DNA from: an uncultured Sutterella sp.
Lineage (GTDB): Bacteria > Pseudomonadota > Gammaproteobacteria > Burkholderiales > Burkholderiaceae_F
DNA length: 64,000 nucleotides
Direction: 5' to 3'
Assembly: GCA_900545275.1 (NCBI GenBank)
Contig: UQYG01000001.1
Span: 186,001 to 250,000 of the forward strand
Shown: piece after piece, positions 33,259-41,776 of the stretch
Numbering within the stretch: the first letter of the stretch is position 1
Layout: each line of letters starts with the position of its first letter
Program-made: the position numbers and the translations under genes
Notes under the pieces: model-generated
What the model was told of the DNA's origin: nothing
The model's database searches: none
The model's input: the letters and a program-made list of their open reading frames with translations, nothing else

Positions 33259-33737
33259 TACTCGAGCTTGAACTCTTTCTTGATCGTTTCGATGAGAAGA
33301 CGCGCAATCTTGTCGGACGTGCTCGTCGACTTGTTTTTGAGGTTGAGCGAAATGAGGCAGTCGAGCACCCGTTCGCGGAGGATGGACGAGCTGATTCCCT
33401 CGGTGCGCGGAAAGATGACGAGTTTTTCTTCCGGAATATGGTTCGAATTGTCGTTGCCGTGCACGAGCAGATCGCAGTTGTGCGCCACGACGAAGGCGTC
33501 GTCGATGAGCCACGGGCAGGGAACGACTTCGTCGACGTAGCGGATCGCTTCGAGGATCTCCTTGCGCTCTTCAAAATTGAGTTCGGGAACGTAGCCCTTC
33601 TTCTTTTCAATTTCTTCGTCGGTGGTGAGCGCCACGACGACGGTTCCGATCTCGTGCGCCTTCTTCAAAAGGCGGATGTGACCGTGGTGAAGGAGAGTGG
33701 CCGACATGTCGACCATGACGCGCAAAGGCTTGTCCAT
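33258..33737 (-). CDS. CTP-dependent cytidylyltransferase (TagD/choline-phosphate type)
   Basis: The 159-residue protein has the HxGH nucleotidyltransferase motif in LLHHGHIRLLKKAHEIG and the second signature RTEGISSSILRER, both diagnostic of glycerol-3-phosphate, choline-phosphate and ethanolamine-phosphate cytidylyltransferases. It would activate a phospho-alcohol as a CDP derivative in the cytosol. It is flanked by licD (12 bases upstream), whose product uses CDP-activated groups, and by an ABC importer whose first gene overlaps its stop. The exact phospho-alcohol is not determined by sequence. Confidence 0.88.
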   Translation of the reverse strand: MDKPLRVMVDMSATLLHHGHIRLLKKAHEIGTVVVALTTDEEIEKKKGYVPELNFEERKEILEAIRYVDEVVPCPWLIDDAFVVAHNCDLLVHGNDNSNHIPEEKLVIFPRTEGISSSILRERVLDCLISLNLKNKSTSTSDKIARLLIETIKKEFKLE

Positions 33738-33749
33738 AGTGAGACCTTT

Positions 33750-34484
33750 TCAGAAGTCGATGTACTGCACGCGAAAACGGCGGTCTTCGGGCGGCAGGGG
33801 AGTCATGTAGTCGTTGCCGTATTCTACCTTGAGGTAGACGTCGGGAACGCGGGGGCCTGGCATTTTTCGTCCGCAAAAGTCGAGCGCTCTCGTGACCGGC
33901 AGCATTCCGTCGAGCGGAAAGCTGTTGTCCTGATAGTACTTGGATTCGTAACGCAGCCGCGTGAAATGTGCGGCACGGTCCGCCTTGTTGCGAAGGTAAT
34001 TGCGGATGGGGCGGCAGGGGTACTTGAGAAGACTCAGCAGAATTTTGGTGGGATGCCAGGCGGGATAACGGTGGCGGCTGTCGATCCACTTCTTGAGTCG
34101 GAGAAGCGTCTCCGCTTCGGGCCCCGTCTTGCGCAGGACAAACAGATCCAGAAAAATGGGCTGCCACTTCGTCATGTCCTGACCTCGGACGAAGTGGTAT
34201 CGGTCGTCGCGAAGTTTGAGAATGCGCCCGAGGTCGAGCTTCAGGTAGGGCGGCAATTCCGACTGCAGTGCGCAGAGCTTTTCGAAATGGGGGCGCGTCA
34301 TCATGAGGTCGACGTCGTCGTCCCAGGGAATGAATCCGTGATGACGCACGGCGCCGAGCAGGGTGCCGAAGGAGAGCATGTATTCGATTCCGTGGGCTTC
34401 GCAGAAGTCGTCGAATTCGAAAAGAAGATCCTTCAGCTTTTCGTGGTAGCGTTGACGCTCATCGTCGGTGAGTTCAAGTTGCAT
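33750..34484 (-). CDS. LicD family phosphotransferase
   Basis: LicD proteins transfer phosphocholine or related groups from CDP carriers to sugars of LPS or teichoic acid. The 244-residue protein has LSFGTLLGAVRHHGFIPWDDDVDLMM, with the aspartates of the nucleotidyltransferase-like active site, then IFLDLFVLRKTG and C-terminal KVEYGNDYMTPLPPEDR, all typical of the family. It is the first gene of an operon with a cytidylyltransferase and an ABC importer. The start codon lies only 16 bases after the terminator of tRNA-Val and has no visible promoter of its own. The LPS core is the likely acceptor, by inference. Confidence 0.9.
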   Translation of the reverse strand: MQLELTDDERQRYHEKLKDLLFEFDDFCEAHGIEYMLSFGTLLGAVRHHGFIPWDDDVDLMMTRPHFEKLCALQSELPPYLKLDLGRILKLRDDRYHFVRGQDMTKWQPIFLDLFVLRKTGPEAETLLRLKKWIDSRHRYPAWHPTKILLSLLKYPCRPIRNYLRNKADRAAHFTRLRYESKYYQDNSFPLDGMLPVTRALDFCGRKMPGPRVPDVYLKVEYGNDYMTPLPPEDRRFRVQYIDF

Positions 34485-34499
34485 GGGGCCCCCGCAAGC

Positions 34500-34531
34500 A
34501 AAAAGGCGCAGAAGATGTCTCCTCTGCGCCT
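34500..34531 (-). terminator. Terminator after tRNA-Val
   Basis: On the minus strand AGGCGCAGA (34531-34523 side) pairs with TCTGCGCCT (34512-34504 side) and is followed by TTTTT-G. It lies between tRNA-Val and licD, so licD may depend on read-through. Confidence 0.8.
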
Positions 34532-34539
34532 CGGAATTC

Positions 34540-34615
34540 TGGTGCGCGATACTGGTTTCGAACCAGTGACCCCTGCCGTGTGAAGGCAGTGCTCTACCAC
34601 TGAGCTAACCGCGCC
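34540..34615 (-). tRNA. tRNA-Val (anticodon CAC)
   Basis: The 76-base tRNA with encoded CCA has acceptor arms GGCGCGG/TCGCGCA-type pairing, a D-arm AGCTCAGTGGTAGAGC, an anticodon stem CTGCC/GGCAG with loop TTCACAC (anticodon CAC, codon GUG) and a T-arm ACTGGTTCGAAACCAGT. A strong promoter precedes it and a terminator follows. Confidence 0.96.
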
Positions 34616-34629
34616 AACTGAGAAGACGT

Positions 34630-34657
34630 ATTATACAGACTTCAAGGAAAAATGCAA
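34630..34657 (-). promoter_or_regulatory. Promoter of tRNA-Val
   Basis: On the minus strand TTGCAT (34657-34652) and TATAAT (34635-34630) are 16 bases apart, and the tRNA begins 14 bases after the -10. Confidence 0.8.
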
Positions 34658-34684
34658 GGGTCCGGAAAGAAAAAGTTCAAAAAG

Positions 34685-35149
34685 TCATCCCTTGCGTCCT
34701 CCGATGCTGTCGCACCCCTTGTTCGCGAGCTCGTCGGCCTTTTCGTTGCCGGGTTCTCCGGCGTGTCCCTTTACCCAGCGCCACTCGATGTCGAACTGCC
34801 CGCAGAGGCGATCGAGCTCCTGCCAGAGCTCGCGGTTCTTGACGGGGGTCTTCGAGGCCGTCACCCAGTTCTTCTTTTTCCAGCCGTGGATCCACTTGGT
34901 GATGCCGTCCTTGACGTAGCTGCTGTCGGTGTGAATGACGACGGGGCAGGGACGGCGGATGAGCTTCAGGGCTTCGATGACGGCCGTGAGTTCCATCTGG
35001 TTGTTGGTGACGTTCGGCGCACCGCCGAAAATTTCCTTCGTGTGGGCGCCCCATACGAGATAGGCTCCCCAACCGCCGATCCCGGGGTTGCCCTTGGATG
35101 CGCCGTCGGTCCAAATTTCGAGTTTCTTTTCCGTGTTGTCCGTTGTCAT
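34685..35149 (-). CDS. rnhA: Ribonuclease HI
   Basis: RNase HI cleaves RNA in RNA-DNA hybrids. The start ATG at 35149 overlaps the upstream methyltransferase stop (ATGA), giving 154 residues. Catalytic elements are IWTDGASKGNPG (Asp), NNQMELTAVIEAL (Glu), IHTDSSYVKDGITKWI (Asp) and WVKGHAGEPGNEKADELA (His and Asp). The basic-protrusion region WIHGWKKKNWVTASKTPVKN is present. The pairing with a methyltransferase gene upstream is common in betaproteobacteria. Confidence 0.96.
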   Translation of the reverse strand: MTTDNTEKKLEIWTDGASKGNPGIGGWGAYLVWGAHTKEIFGGAPNVTNNQMELTAVIEALKLIRRPCPVVIHTDSSYVKDGITKWIHGWKKKNWVTASKTPVKNRELWQELDRLCGQFDIEWRWVKGHAGEPGNEKADELANKGCDSIGGRKG

Positions 35150-35928
35150 GGCTGAGTGTCGATTTTCGAAGAGAGCGGGCGCGGGACGGTTTTTTGCCCC
35201 GCTTTGCCGGCAAGAGCGCTGAGTGTATCCGTAAACGAAGTCGTGACGGGCGGAATGCGGCCTGGGATTTTCTTGACGGCAGAGAGAAGATAGAGATTCC
35301 CGCACTGAGGGAACCAACGGTCCCCCGCCTTGTCGAGCCACCGCCAACGGTTGAGCGCCGTAAGACGCCGACGTGCGGGGCGATAGATGCCGAAGTGACC
35401 TTCCTCCGTTCTCAGTCCCAAAAGGGCGAACCAATCCTTGAGGCGCGGAACGCTGATGGGCATGGTGTCGGCGGGGAGATAAGGACGACATCCGAACCGA
35501 ACGAACTGCTGATGCCACCACCAAGGGCCGAGAGGATTGAAGCCCGCCAGAAAGAGACGGCCTTCGGGGGCCAGAACGCGGACCGCTTCGGCGAGGAGTT
35601 GTTGCGGTACGGGTGAAAAGTCGAGACTGTGCGGCAAAACGACCAGATCGAAGCTTTCGTTCGCAAAGGGGAGCGCTTCCGCAAGCCCCCTGACGAGATG
35701 CCAGTCCTCGCGAAGCGACTCTTCCCTCTCAGAAGGCTGATCTGAAAGGAGAAGCCAGTGTTCCTTCATGCCGTTCGCGCGCAGTGTGTCGAGCAACGGC
35801 ATTCCAACCTGCAGGGCGCGGTCGCCGAGGACGTGCTCGACCATCCCGTCGAGAAGGCGAGATTCCCACTGTCGGAGAACTTGTCCGGGCGGAGACTGAA
35901 AAAAGGAAAGCGTGTCTTCGGTCTGCAT
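35146..35928 (-). CDS. SAM-dependent methyltransferase-like protein next to rnhA
   Basis: The 260-residue protein has a class I methyltransferase fold with a degenerate first motif (ALQVGMPLLDTLRANG), a clear SFDLVVLPHSLDFSPVPQQLLAEAVRVLAPEGRLFL block and WLDKAGDRWFPQCGNLYLLSAVKK near the end. Proteins of this type sit next to rnhA (often with gloB and mltD) in betaproteobacteria and are annotated only as methyltransferases. The weak glycine motif leaves open whether it still binds S-adenosylmethionine. It is divergent from mltD; gloB, often found between them, is absent. Confidence 0.8.
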   Translation of the reverse strand: MQTEDTLSFFQSPPGQVLRQWESRLLDGMVEHVLGDRALQVGMPLLDTLRANGMKEHWLLLSDQPSEREESLREDWHLVRGLAEALPFANESFDLVVLPHSLDFSPVPQQLLAEAVRVLAPEGRLFLAGFNPLGPWWWHQQFVRFGCRPYLPADTMPISVPRLKDWFALLGLRTEEGHFGIYRPARRRLTALNRWRWLDKAGDRWFPQCGNLYLLSAVKKIPGRIPPVTTSFTDTLSALAGKAGQKTVPRPLSSKIDTQP

Positions 35929-36097
35929 GTCATCTCACTGAAGAAGATTCCAGATCATCGTAAGGACGGCGCCTCACGTACGCCCACCCCTTAACAGATT
36001 GTTTCGCAATCCGCGTGAAGCACACGTTAGGCCCCAAGTCTTCCGTAGAATAGTGCATTCTCCCGAAGATCGATTTTTCTTTTCCCCAACGCCCTTC

Positions 36098-38167
36098 ATG
36101 CCGCATTACTTTCCCCGTTCGCTTTTGGCGCTTGCCTTGAGCCTTTCTTTTTTCGTCGCTACTCCCGGCGCACAGGCCGCTTCGGAAGACGACGACATTC
36201 CGGCGAGCGTCGCCAATGCCGAGGCCCTTCCTGCGGACGATGCGAGTTCGGTGGAGGAACTCGGCGTGCCGTCCGACGTGTGGGAGCGAATCCGCCGCGG
36301 CTACGCCATGCCGGTGTTGCAGTCGAAGCTCGTGGACCGTTGGGTGGATTTCTACACAAAGGATCCGGCTTATCTTCGCCGCATGAGCGAACGGGCGGGG
36401 CAGTACCTCTACCACATCGTGGAGGAAATTGAAAACCGCGGCATGCCGACCGAACTCGCTTTGCTTCCGTTTGTGGAAAGCGCCTTTCAGGCGGAAGCGC
36501 TCTCTCGGGCGAAGGCGGCGGGGCTGTGGCAGTTCATGCCGGCCACGGGCAAGGCCTACGACCTCGCGCAGAACCTGTGGCGAGACGATCGGCGCGATGT
36601 GCTGGAAAGCACGCGTGCGGCGCTGGATTATTTTGAGTATCTGCACGGGATGTTCGGGGACTGGCATCTGGCCCTTGCCGCGTACAACTGGGGCGAAGGA
36701 AGCGTACAGCGGGCGATCCAGCGCGCAAAGCGCCGCAAGCAGCCGACGGATTATCTGCATCTGAGAATGCCGAACGAGACGGCCAATTACGTACCGAAAT
36801 TGGAGGCCGTAAAGCGCATCATTTCGGAACCGGCCCGTTACGGCATCACTTTGCCTGATGTGGGGAACGAGCCTTTCTTCGTGACGATCACGAAGCCCCG
36901 CGACATCGACATCGAGACGGCGGCGGAACTCGCGGGCATGCCGCTTGAGGAATTCCGGCGACTCAACCCGAGCTACAAGCTTCCCGTCATCGTGGCCTCC
37001 CACAACAACGTCATGCTCTTGCCCGCCGACAAGGTCGACTTCTTCGTCGACAACCTCGCGAGCTGGATGGACAGCGGCCAGCCCCTTTCGCAGTGGACGA
37101 CCTATCGTCTGCAGCAGGGGGAAACGCTCGCGCAGGTGGCGGGTCGAAGCGGCATGACGGAGGACGAACTGCGCAAAGTGAACGGCATTCCGAAGGGACG
37201 CCGCGTGCTGGCGAATTCCACCCTTTTGGTGCGTTCGACCGGGACGGAGGATCAGCAGGACATTGCGGCTGAACTCGCCAATGCCAAGCTGCAGCTCTCT
37301 CCCACCACGACCTGGCGTCGCGTGACGTATCGCGTGCGAAGCGGCGACACGCTTTCGGGCATTGCACGGCGCTGGCGCATCACGATGAAATCGATCGTGA
37401 CCGCCAATCGCCTGCGCTCGGACCGTCTGCGCGTGGGACAGCGTCTCGTCCTGACGGTGCCGAACGTACCGCGTCAGGCCATCGCTTCGACGCAGCGCTC
37501 GGAACCTTCGCAGCACGTCATTCACCGCGTCCGTGCGGGCGAAACGCTCTCGCAGATTGCCGAACGTTACGGTGTGAGCATTGCGCAGCTCAAGATGACG
37601 AATCGAATCCGCACGAATCTCATTCGTCCGGGACAGCGCCTTCGCATTCCGTCGGGCGCGGCCGATGCGGTGCCCGATACCAAGATCTATACGGTCAAGG
37701 CGGGCGATACGCTCTCGACGATCGCTTCGCGCTACGGCGTGTCCGTAGTGCGTCTGAAGCGTGCCAATCGTCTGTCGGGTGACTCTCTGCGGATCGGCGA
37801 TCGTCTGGAAATTCCTACGCAGGTGACGGTCTCCGAAGCGCCAAAGCGCGTGGCGAAGAGCCGCACGCACCGCGTGCGCTCGGGCGAGTCGCTCTACACG
37901 ATCGGGAAGCGCTACGGCGTGTCGGTCGATCGGCTTAAGGCCGCCAACGGCCTTCGCCGCAATACGATCCGCGTGGGACAGGAGTTGGTGATCCCCAGCG
38001 TGTCGAATCAAAAAGCGGTGTCCGAAGGCAAGGTCTATCGCGTTCGAAGCGGCGACACGCTCTCCGAAATTGCGCGGCGCTACGGGACGACGGTGTCGAA
38101 GTTGCGTTCCGCCAACGGTCTCACCTCCAATCGTCTTCGCATCGGCCAGGAACTCAAGATCCCGTAA
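36098..38167 (+). CDS. mltD: Membrane-bound lytic murein transglycosylase D with six LysM units
   Basis: The enzyme cleaves peptidoglycan glycan strands. I use the ATG at 36098 (MPHYFPRSLLALALSLSFF), which begins a signal peptide ending near AQA; the 689-residue product is exported. The SLT domain has the catalytic Glu in LLPFVESAFQAEALSRAKAAGLWQFMP, then DWHLALAAYNWGEG. Five canonical LysM repeats (each with GDTLS- or GETLS-like starts and NG/NR turns) cover the C-terminal half, and a sixth degenerate unit precedes them (QQGETLAQVAGRSGMTEDEL). E. coli MltD has far fewer LysM repeats. The signal peptide has no lipobox cysteine, so it may be soluble or anchored by LysM binding. Confidence 0.92.
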   Translation: MPHYFPRSLLALALSLSFFVATPGAQAASEDDDIPASVANAEALPADDASSVEELGVPSDVWERIRRGYAMPVLQSKLVDRWVDFYTKDPAYLRRMSERAGQYLYHIVEEIENRGMPTELALLPFVESAFQAEALSRAKAAGLWQFMPATGKAYDLAQNLWRDDRRDVLESTRAALDYFEYLHGMFGDWHLALAAYNWGEGSVQRAIQRAKRRKQPTDYLHLRMPNETANYVPKLEAVKRIISEPARYGITLPDVGNEPFFVTITKPRDIDIETAAELAGMPLEEFRRLNPSYKLPVIVASHNNVMLLPADKVDFFVDNLASWMDSGQPLSQWTTYRLQQGETLAQVAGRSGMTEDELRKVNGIPKGRRVLANSTLLVRSTGTEDQQDIAAELANAKLQLSPTTTWRRVTYRVRSGDTLSGIARRWRITMKSIVTANRLRSDRLRVGQRLVLTVPNVPRQAIASTQRSEPSQHVIHRVRAGETLSQIAERYGVSIAQLKMTNRIRTNLIRPGQRLRIPSGAADAVPDTKIYTVKAGDTLSTIASRYGVSVVRLKRANRLSGDSLRIGDRLEIPTQVTVSEAPKRVAKSRTHRVRSGESLYTIGKRYGVSVDRLKAANGLRRNTIRVGQELVIPSVSNQKAVSEGKVYRVRSGDTLSEIARRYGTTVSKLRSANGLTSNRLRIGQELKIP

Positions 38168-38197
38168 ACGGATTCCCGTTCCCATGGTAGGCGAGAA

Positions 38198-38226
38198 TTG
38201 GCGAAAGAGGCTCGAATGGGTACAAT
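38198..38226 (+). promoter_or_regulatory. Promoter of fabI
   Basis: TTGGCG (38198-38203) and TACAAT (38221-38226) are exactly 17 bases apart. The leader contains a small hairpin CTCCC-TTTC-GGGAG. fabI begins 55 bases after the -10. Confidence 0.75.
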
Positions 38227-38280
38227 ACTCCCTTTCGGGAGAGAGTCTCTCCGCAACCAATTTCATAAAGAGTACTGACC

Positions 38281-39066
38281 ATGGGTTTTCTTGCTGGTAA
38301 GAAGGTTCTGATTACGGGGCTGCTTTCCAACCGTTCCATTGCCTACGGCATCGCCAAGGCTTGCCATCGTGAAGGGGCCGAGCTCGCCTTCACCTATGCG
38401 GGAGACCGTTCCTGCGACCGAGTTCACGCTTTTGCCGAAGAGTTCGGCAGCAATCTCGTCTTCAAGATGGACGTGAGCAGCGACGAAGAAATTCAGTCCG
38501 CCGTCGATGGCATCGGCAACGCCTGGGGGGCGCTCGACGGCGTCGTGCACTCGATCGGCTTTGCCCCCCGCGAAGCGATCGCCGGGGACTTCCTCGAAGG
38601 CCTTTCCCGCGAAGCCTTCAAGATCGCGATGGACATTTCCGCCTATTCCTTCCCCGCGCTCGCGAAGGCCTGCCTCCCTCTGATGGAAGGCCGCAACGGT
38701 TCGGTTTTGACGCTCAGCTACCTCGGCAGCGAACGCGTGGTGCCCAACTACAACACGATGGGCCTTGCCAAGGCCGCTCTGGAAGCGAGCACCCGCTATC
38801 TCGCCTCGAGCCTCGGTCCCCGCGGCATCCGCGCCAACGCCATTTCGGCGGGCCCCATCAAGACGCTTGCCGCGTCGGGCATCAAAGACTTCTCGAAGCT
38901 TTTGCGCATCATGGAGAATTCGGCTCCGCTCGGCCGTACGGTCACGATCGATGAAGTCGGCAACACGGCCGCTTTCCTCTTGTCGGATCTCTCGAGCGGG
39001 ATCACGGGCGACGTAATTTACGTGGACGCTGGCTTCCACAGCGTGGCGGTCGCCGTCACGGAGTAA
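38281..39066 (+). CDS. fabI: Enoyl-[acyl-carrier-protein] reductase (NADH)
   Basis: FabI performs the last reduction in each round of fatty acid elongation and is the target of triclosan. The 261-residue short-chain dehydrogenase has GLLSNRSIAYGIAKACHREGAELAF as nucleotide-binding segment. The active site is Tyr-x6-Lys in NYNTMGLAKAALEAS, with SYLGSERVVPNYN before it, and the C-terminal region has RGIRANAISAGPIKTLAASGI. The length is standard. It has its own promoter and terminator and is therefore monocistronic. Confidence 0.96.
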   Translation: MGFLAGKKVLITGLLSNRSIAYGIAKACHREGAELAFTYAGDRSCDRVHAFAEEFGSNLVFKMDVSSDEEIQSAVDGIGNAWGALDGVVHSIGFAPREAIAGDFLEGLSREAFKIAMDISAYSFPALAKACLPLMEGRNGSVLTLSYLGSERVVPNYNTMGLAKAALEASTRYLASSLGPRGIRANAISAGPIKTLAASGIKDFSKLLRIMENSAPLGRTVTIDEVGNTAAFLLSDLSSGITGDVIYVDAGFHSVAVAVTE

Positions 39067-39092
39067 TGGACGCGTCCATTAACGCCTGAAAG

Positions 39093-39122
39093 GAGGAGAG
39101 GCTGGGTGTCTCTCCTCTTTTT
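39093..39122 (+). terminator. Terminator of fabI
   Basis: GAGGAGAG (39093-39100) pairs with CTCTCCTC (39110-39117) and is followed by TTTTT. Confidence 0.9.
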
Positions 39123-39173
39123 GTGTAAGGATCGAGGTCAAATTAAGAGCGAAACGCCCAAAGGAATCACCTC

Positions 39174-40076
39174 ATGTTTTCAAAAGTCGCCATTTTCGTG
39201 AAACCAACGGAGAGTTTGGCGGGACCCTTGACCGCTCTGATCTCTGTGATTCGTAAGACCGGTGCAGAAATTTTCCTGGACGAACGCAGTGCCGCGACGT
39301 TGGGGGAACGCGCCGGCAGCAGGGGATATACCCGGGCGCAACTCGGAGAACTCTGCGATCTGGCCGTCGTATTGGGCGGTGACGGAACCATGTTGGGCGT
39401 AGCCCGCTCTTTGGCGCCTTTTGGTACGCCCATCGTGGGCGTCAATGCCGGACGGTTGGGATTCATTACCGACATTGTTCTCGAAGACATGGAGCGCCTT
39501 CTCCCTGCTTTGATTCAGGGACAGTGCACGAGGGATGTGCGAAGGATGTTGGGCGCAGAACTCGTTCGAAACGGAGAGTGTATTTTCTCCGGCCTGGCTG
39601 TGAACGACATCGGCGTGAGTCATGGGCGCGCGGGCGGCATGGTGGAATTCATCGTGTATGTGAACGGCATTCAGATGGCAAGTCAGTCGGCCGACGGCAT
39701 CATCTGTTCTACGCCGACGGGATCGACCGCATACTCCTTGGCGGCGGGTGGCCCCCTCCTTGCTCCAATGTTGGACGGCGTGACCTTAGTGCCTGTGGCG
39801 CCTCATACGCTCTCCAACCGTCCGATCGTGTTGCCCGGGGAGTCGTCGATCGACATCGAGATCACGGAAAGCCGTGACGCAGTCGCATACTTCGACATGC
39901 AGGAGTTCGCGGACGTGCAGCCCGGGGACGTGTTGAAGATTCGCCCGTCTGAGCGTACCTTCACCATGCTTCATCCGATCGGGTATGACTACTTTGATCT
40001 TTTGCGTCGGAAGCTGAAATGGAATTTCATGCCGACAAGTTCCCGTCAGGATACGAATGACGGGAAAAACGGGTAA
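39174..40076 (+). CDS. nadK: NAD kinase
   Basis: NadK phosphorylates NAD to NADP with ATP. The 300-residue protein has VVLGGDGTMLGVAR (the GGDGT motif with the catalytic Asp), GVNAGRLGFITD, NDIGVSHGRAG in place of the usual NEVVI segment, and DGIICSTPTGSTAYSLAAGGPLL. AAAGGAATCACCTC precedes the ATG. Followed by recN 38 bases later; nadK-recN is the standard order in betaproteobacteria. Confidence 0.95.
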   Translation: MFSKVAIFVKPTESLAGPLTALISVIRKTGAEIFLDERSAATLGERAGSRGYTRAQLGELCDLAVVLGGDGTMLGVARSLAPFGTPIVGVNAGRLGFITDIVLEDMERLLPALIQGQCTRDVRRMLGAELVRNGECIFSGLAVNDIGVSHGRAGGMVEFIVYVNGIQMASQSADGIICSTPTGSTAYSLAAGGPLLAPMLDGVTLVPVAPHTLSNRPIVLPGESSIDIEITESRDAVAYFDMQEFADVQPGDVLKIRPSERTFTMLHPIGYDYFDLLRRKLKWNFMPTSSRQDTNDGKNG

Positions 40077-40114
40077 ATTTGAGAAACCTTCACTTCCTGC
40101 ATCCGGGGACTCCC

Positions 40115-41770
40115 ATGCTTCTGACGCTCAGTCTGCGTGATTTTGTCATCGTCGAATCTCTCAATTTGGACGTACAGTCCGGTTTTACGGTCCTGACCGG
40201 AGAGACCGGCGCGGGAAAATCCATCCTCATCGACGCTTTGCAATTGATCTTGGGGGCGCGAGGGGATGCGGGAGTGGTGCGGGAAGGGGCGGAGCGCACA
40301 CAAATCGTCGCCGAGTTTTCTCTTTCCGAGCGCTCCAGGACCTGGCTCAATGCCAATGAATTGGATGCCGGTGAAGATACGCTCCTTATTCGAAGAACAG
40401 TCGATGTGAAGGGGCGCTCGCGTGCCTGGGTGAACGGTATCGCCGTCACCGCCGCGCAGTTGCGCGAACTCGGTGAAACGTTGGTGGACGTACACGGGCA
40501 ACACGCGCATCAGTCGCTTCTCAAGTCGTCCTACCAGCTCAAGCTCCTTGACGATTTTGCAGAGAACGGCGATGTCCTCAAGTCGGTTCGGGAGGCGTTC
40601 GAAATCTGGACTAAAGCTCGAAAAGCTTTGGAAGAAGCGACGGCCAATGCCGATGCTCTGGCGGAAAAAACGGAACGCCTGCAATGGATGATCGAGGACT
40701 TAGAGTCGCTTAGTCCCAAGAAAAACGAATGGGAGTCGCTCACGCAAGAACATTCGCGTCTTGCTCACGGCGTCGCCATCCGGGAAGGACTGGCTGCGGC
40801 CTTGGAAACGCTACACGACGGTGAAGTGAACGCAACCGAACTGCTGGCGTCGGTTCACGGAAAGTTGATGGGGTTGGCCCGTTACGATGAACGGCTTGCC
40901 GCCATTGCCGAAACGCTCTCAACGGGAATGGATCTCGTGGAAGAAGCCGCTCAGGACGTGATGCGTTATGTAGACCGAAATGACTTGGATGAAGACCTTT
41001 TCGAAAAGGTGGACCGCCGCGTGTCGGCCTATTACGAGCTCTCAAGAAAATTTCGTTGCGAACCCGAAACGCTCTTTGAGCGGTTGGAGAATGCTCGAAG
41101 CGAATTGAAGAATCTTACGTCCTCGAAGGACGTGAAGGCACTCGAGCGCGCGGAAAAGAAGGCGCTCGAAACCTATCACGCTCGAGCGGCGGAACTCACC
41201 AAACGTCGCGAAGACGCGGGCAAACGCCTGGCCAACGCCGTGACGGAAGAAATGCAGACGCTTGCCATGAAGGGAGCACGAATGGAAACGGCCTTGGTGC
41301 CGAATCAACCGTCGGCAAACGGGTCGGAACATTGTGAATTCCTGATTGCCGGACATGCGGGGGTTCAGACGAGGTCGCTGCAGAAAGTTGCCTCGGGCGG
41401 TGAACTCGCCCGCATCAGTTTGGCGATTGCCGTCATCACCGCCAAGATCACGCCGGTGCCCACATTGATTTTTGACGAAGTGGACAGCGGCATTGGGGGC
41501 GCCACGGCCGAGGTGGTGGGGCGACTCCTTCGTCAGTTGGGAAGCGACCGTCAGGTTTTGTGCGTGACACACCTTCCTCAGGTCGCAGCCTGCGGGCATC
41601 ATCATTGGCGCGTGGAAAAGACGCAGAGAGACGGAAAAACGCAGAGTAACCTGCGCGTTCTCTCGCCCGACGATCGCGTGGAGGAAGTGGCGCGAATGTT
41701 GGCCGGCATCTCCATTACGGACAGCACCAAGTCGGTCGCGCGGGAAATGCTCGCGCAACCGACCGAATAA
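40115..41770 (+). CDS. recN: DNA repair protein RecN
   Basis: RecN is an SMC-like ATPase that acts early in double-strand break repair. I start at ATG 40115 (MLLTLSLRDFVIVESLNLD), the typical N-terminus, rather than an upstream TTG. The 551-residue protein has Walker A TGETGAGKSILIDAL, a long alpha-helical coiled-coil middle (about residues 165-340), the signature VASGGELARISLAIAVI, Walker B TLIFDEVDSGIGG and the ending CVTHLPQVAACGHHHWRVEK. Its stop lies 6 bases from the convergent heptosyltransferase stop; no terminator is visible. An SOS box was not found upstream. Confidence 0.96.
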   Translation: MLLTLSLRDFVIVESLNLDVQSGFTVLTGETGAGKSILIDALQLILGARGDAGVVREGAERTQIVAEFSLSERSRTWLNANELDAGEDTLLIRRTVDVKGRSRAWVNGIAVTAAQLRELGETLVDVHGQHAHQSLLKSSYQLKLLDDFAENGDVLKSVREAFEIWTKARKALEEATANADALAEKTERLQWMIEDLESLSPKKNEWESLTQEHSRLAHGVAIREGLAAALETLHDGEVNATELLASVHGKLMGLARYDERLAAIAETLSTGMDLVEEAAQDVMRYVDRNDLDEDLFEKVDRRVSAYYELSRKFRCEPETLFERLENARSELKNLTSSKDVKALERAEKKALETYHARAAELTKRREDAGKRLANAVTEEMQTLAMKGARMETALVPNQPSANGSEHCEFLIAGHAGVQTRSLQKVASGGELARISLAIAVITAKITPVPTLIFDEVDSGIGGATAEVVGRLLRQLGSDRQVLCVTHLPQVAACGHHHWRVEKTQRDGKTQSNLRVLSPDDRVEEVARMLAGISITDSTKSVAREMLAQPTE

Positions 41771-41776
41771 AGGCGT

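Noticed and set aside
35930..38266. Very long antisense frame opposite mltD
   Set aside because: It is a shadow of the GC-biased mltD codons; its translation is Arg/His-rich and without any domain. The same applies to the long minus frame opposite dnaE (59953-62151).
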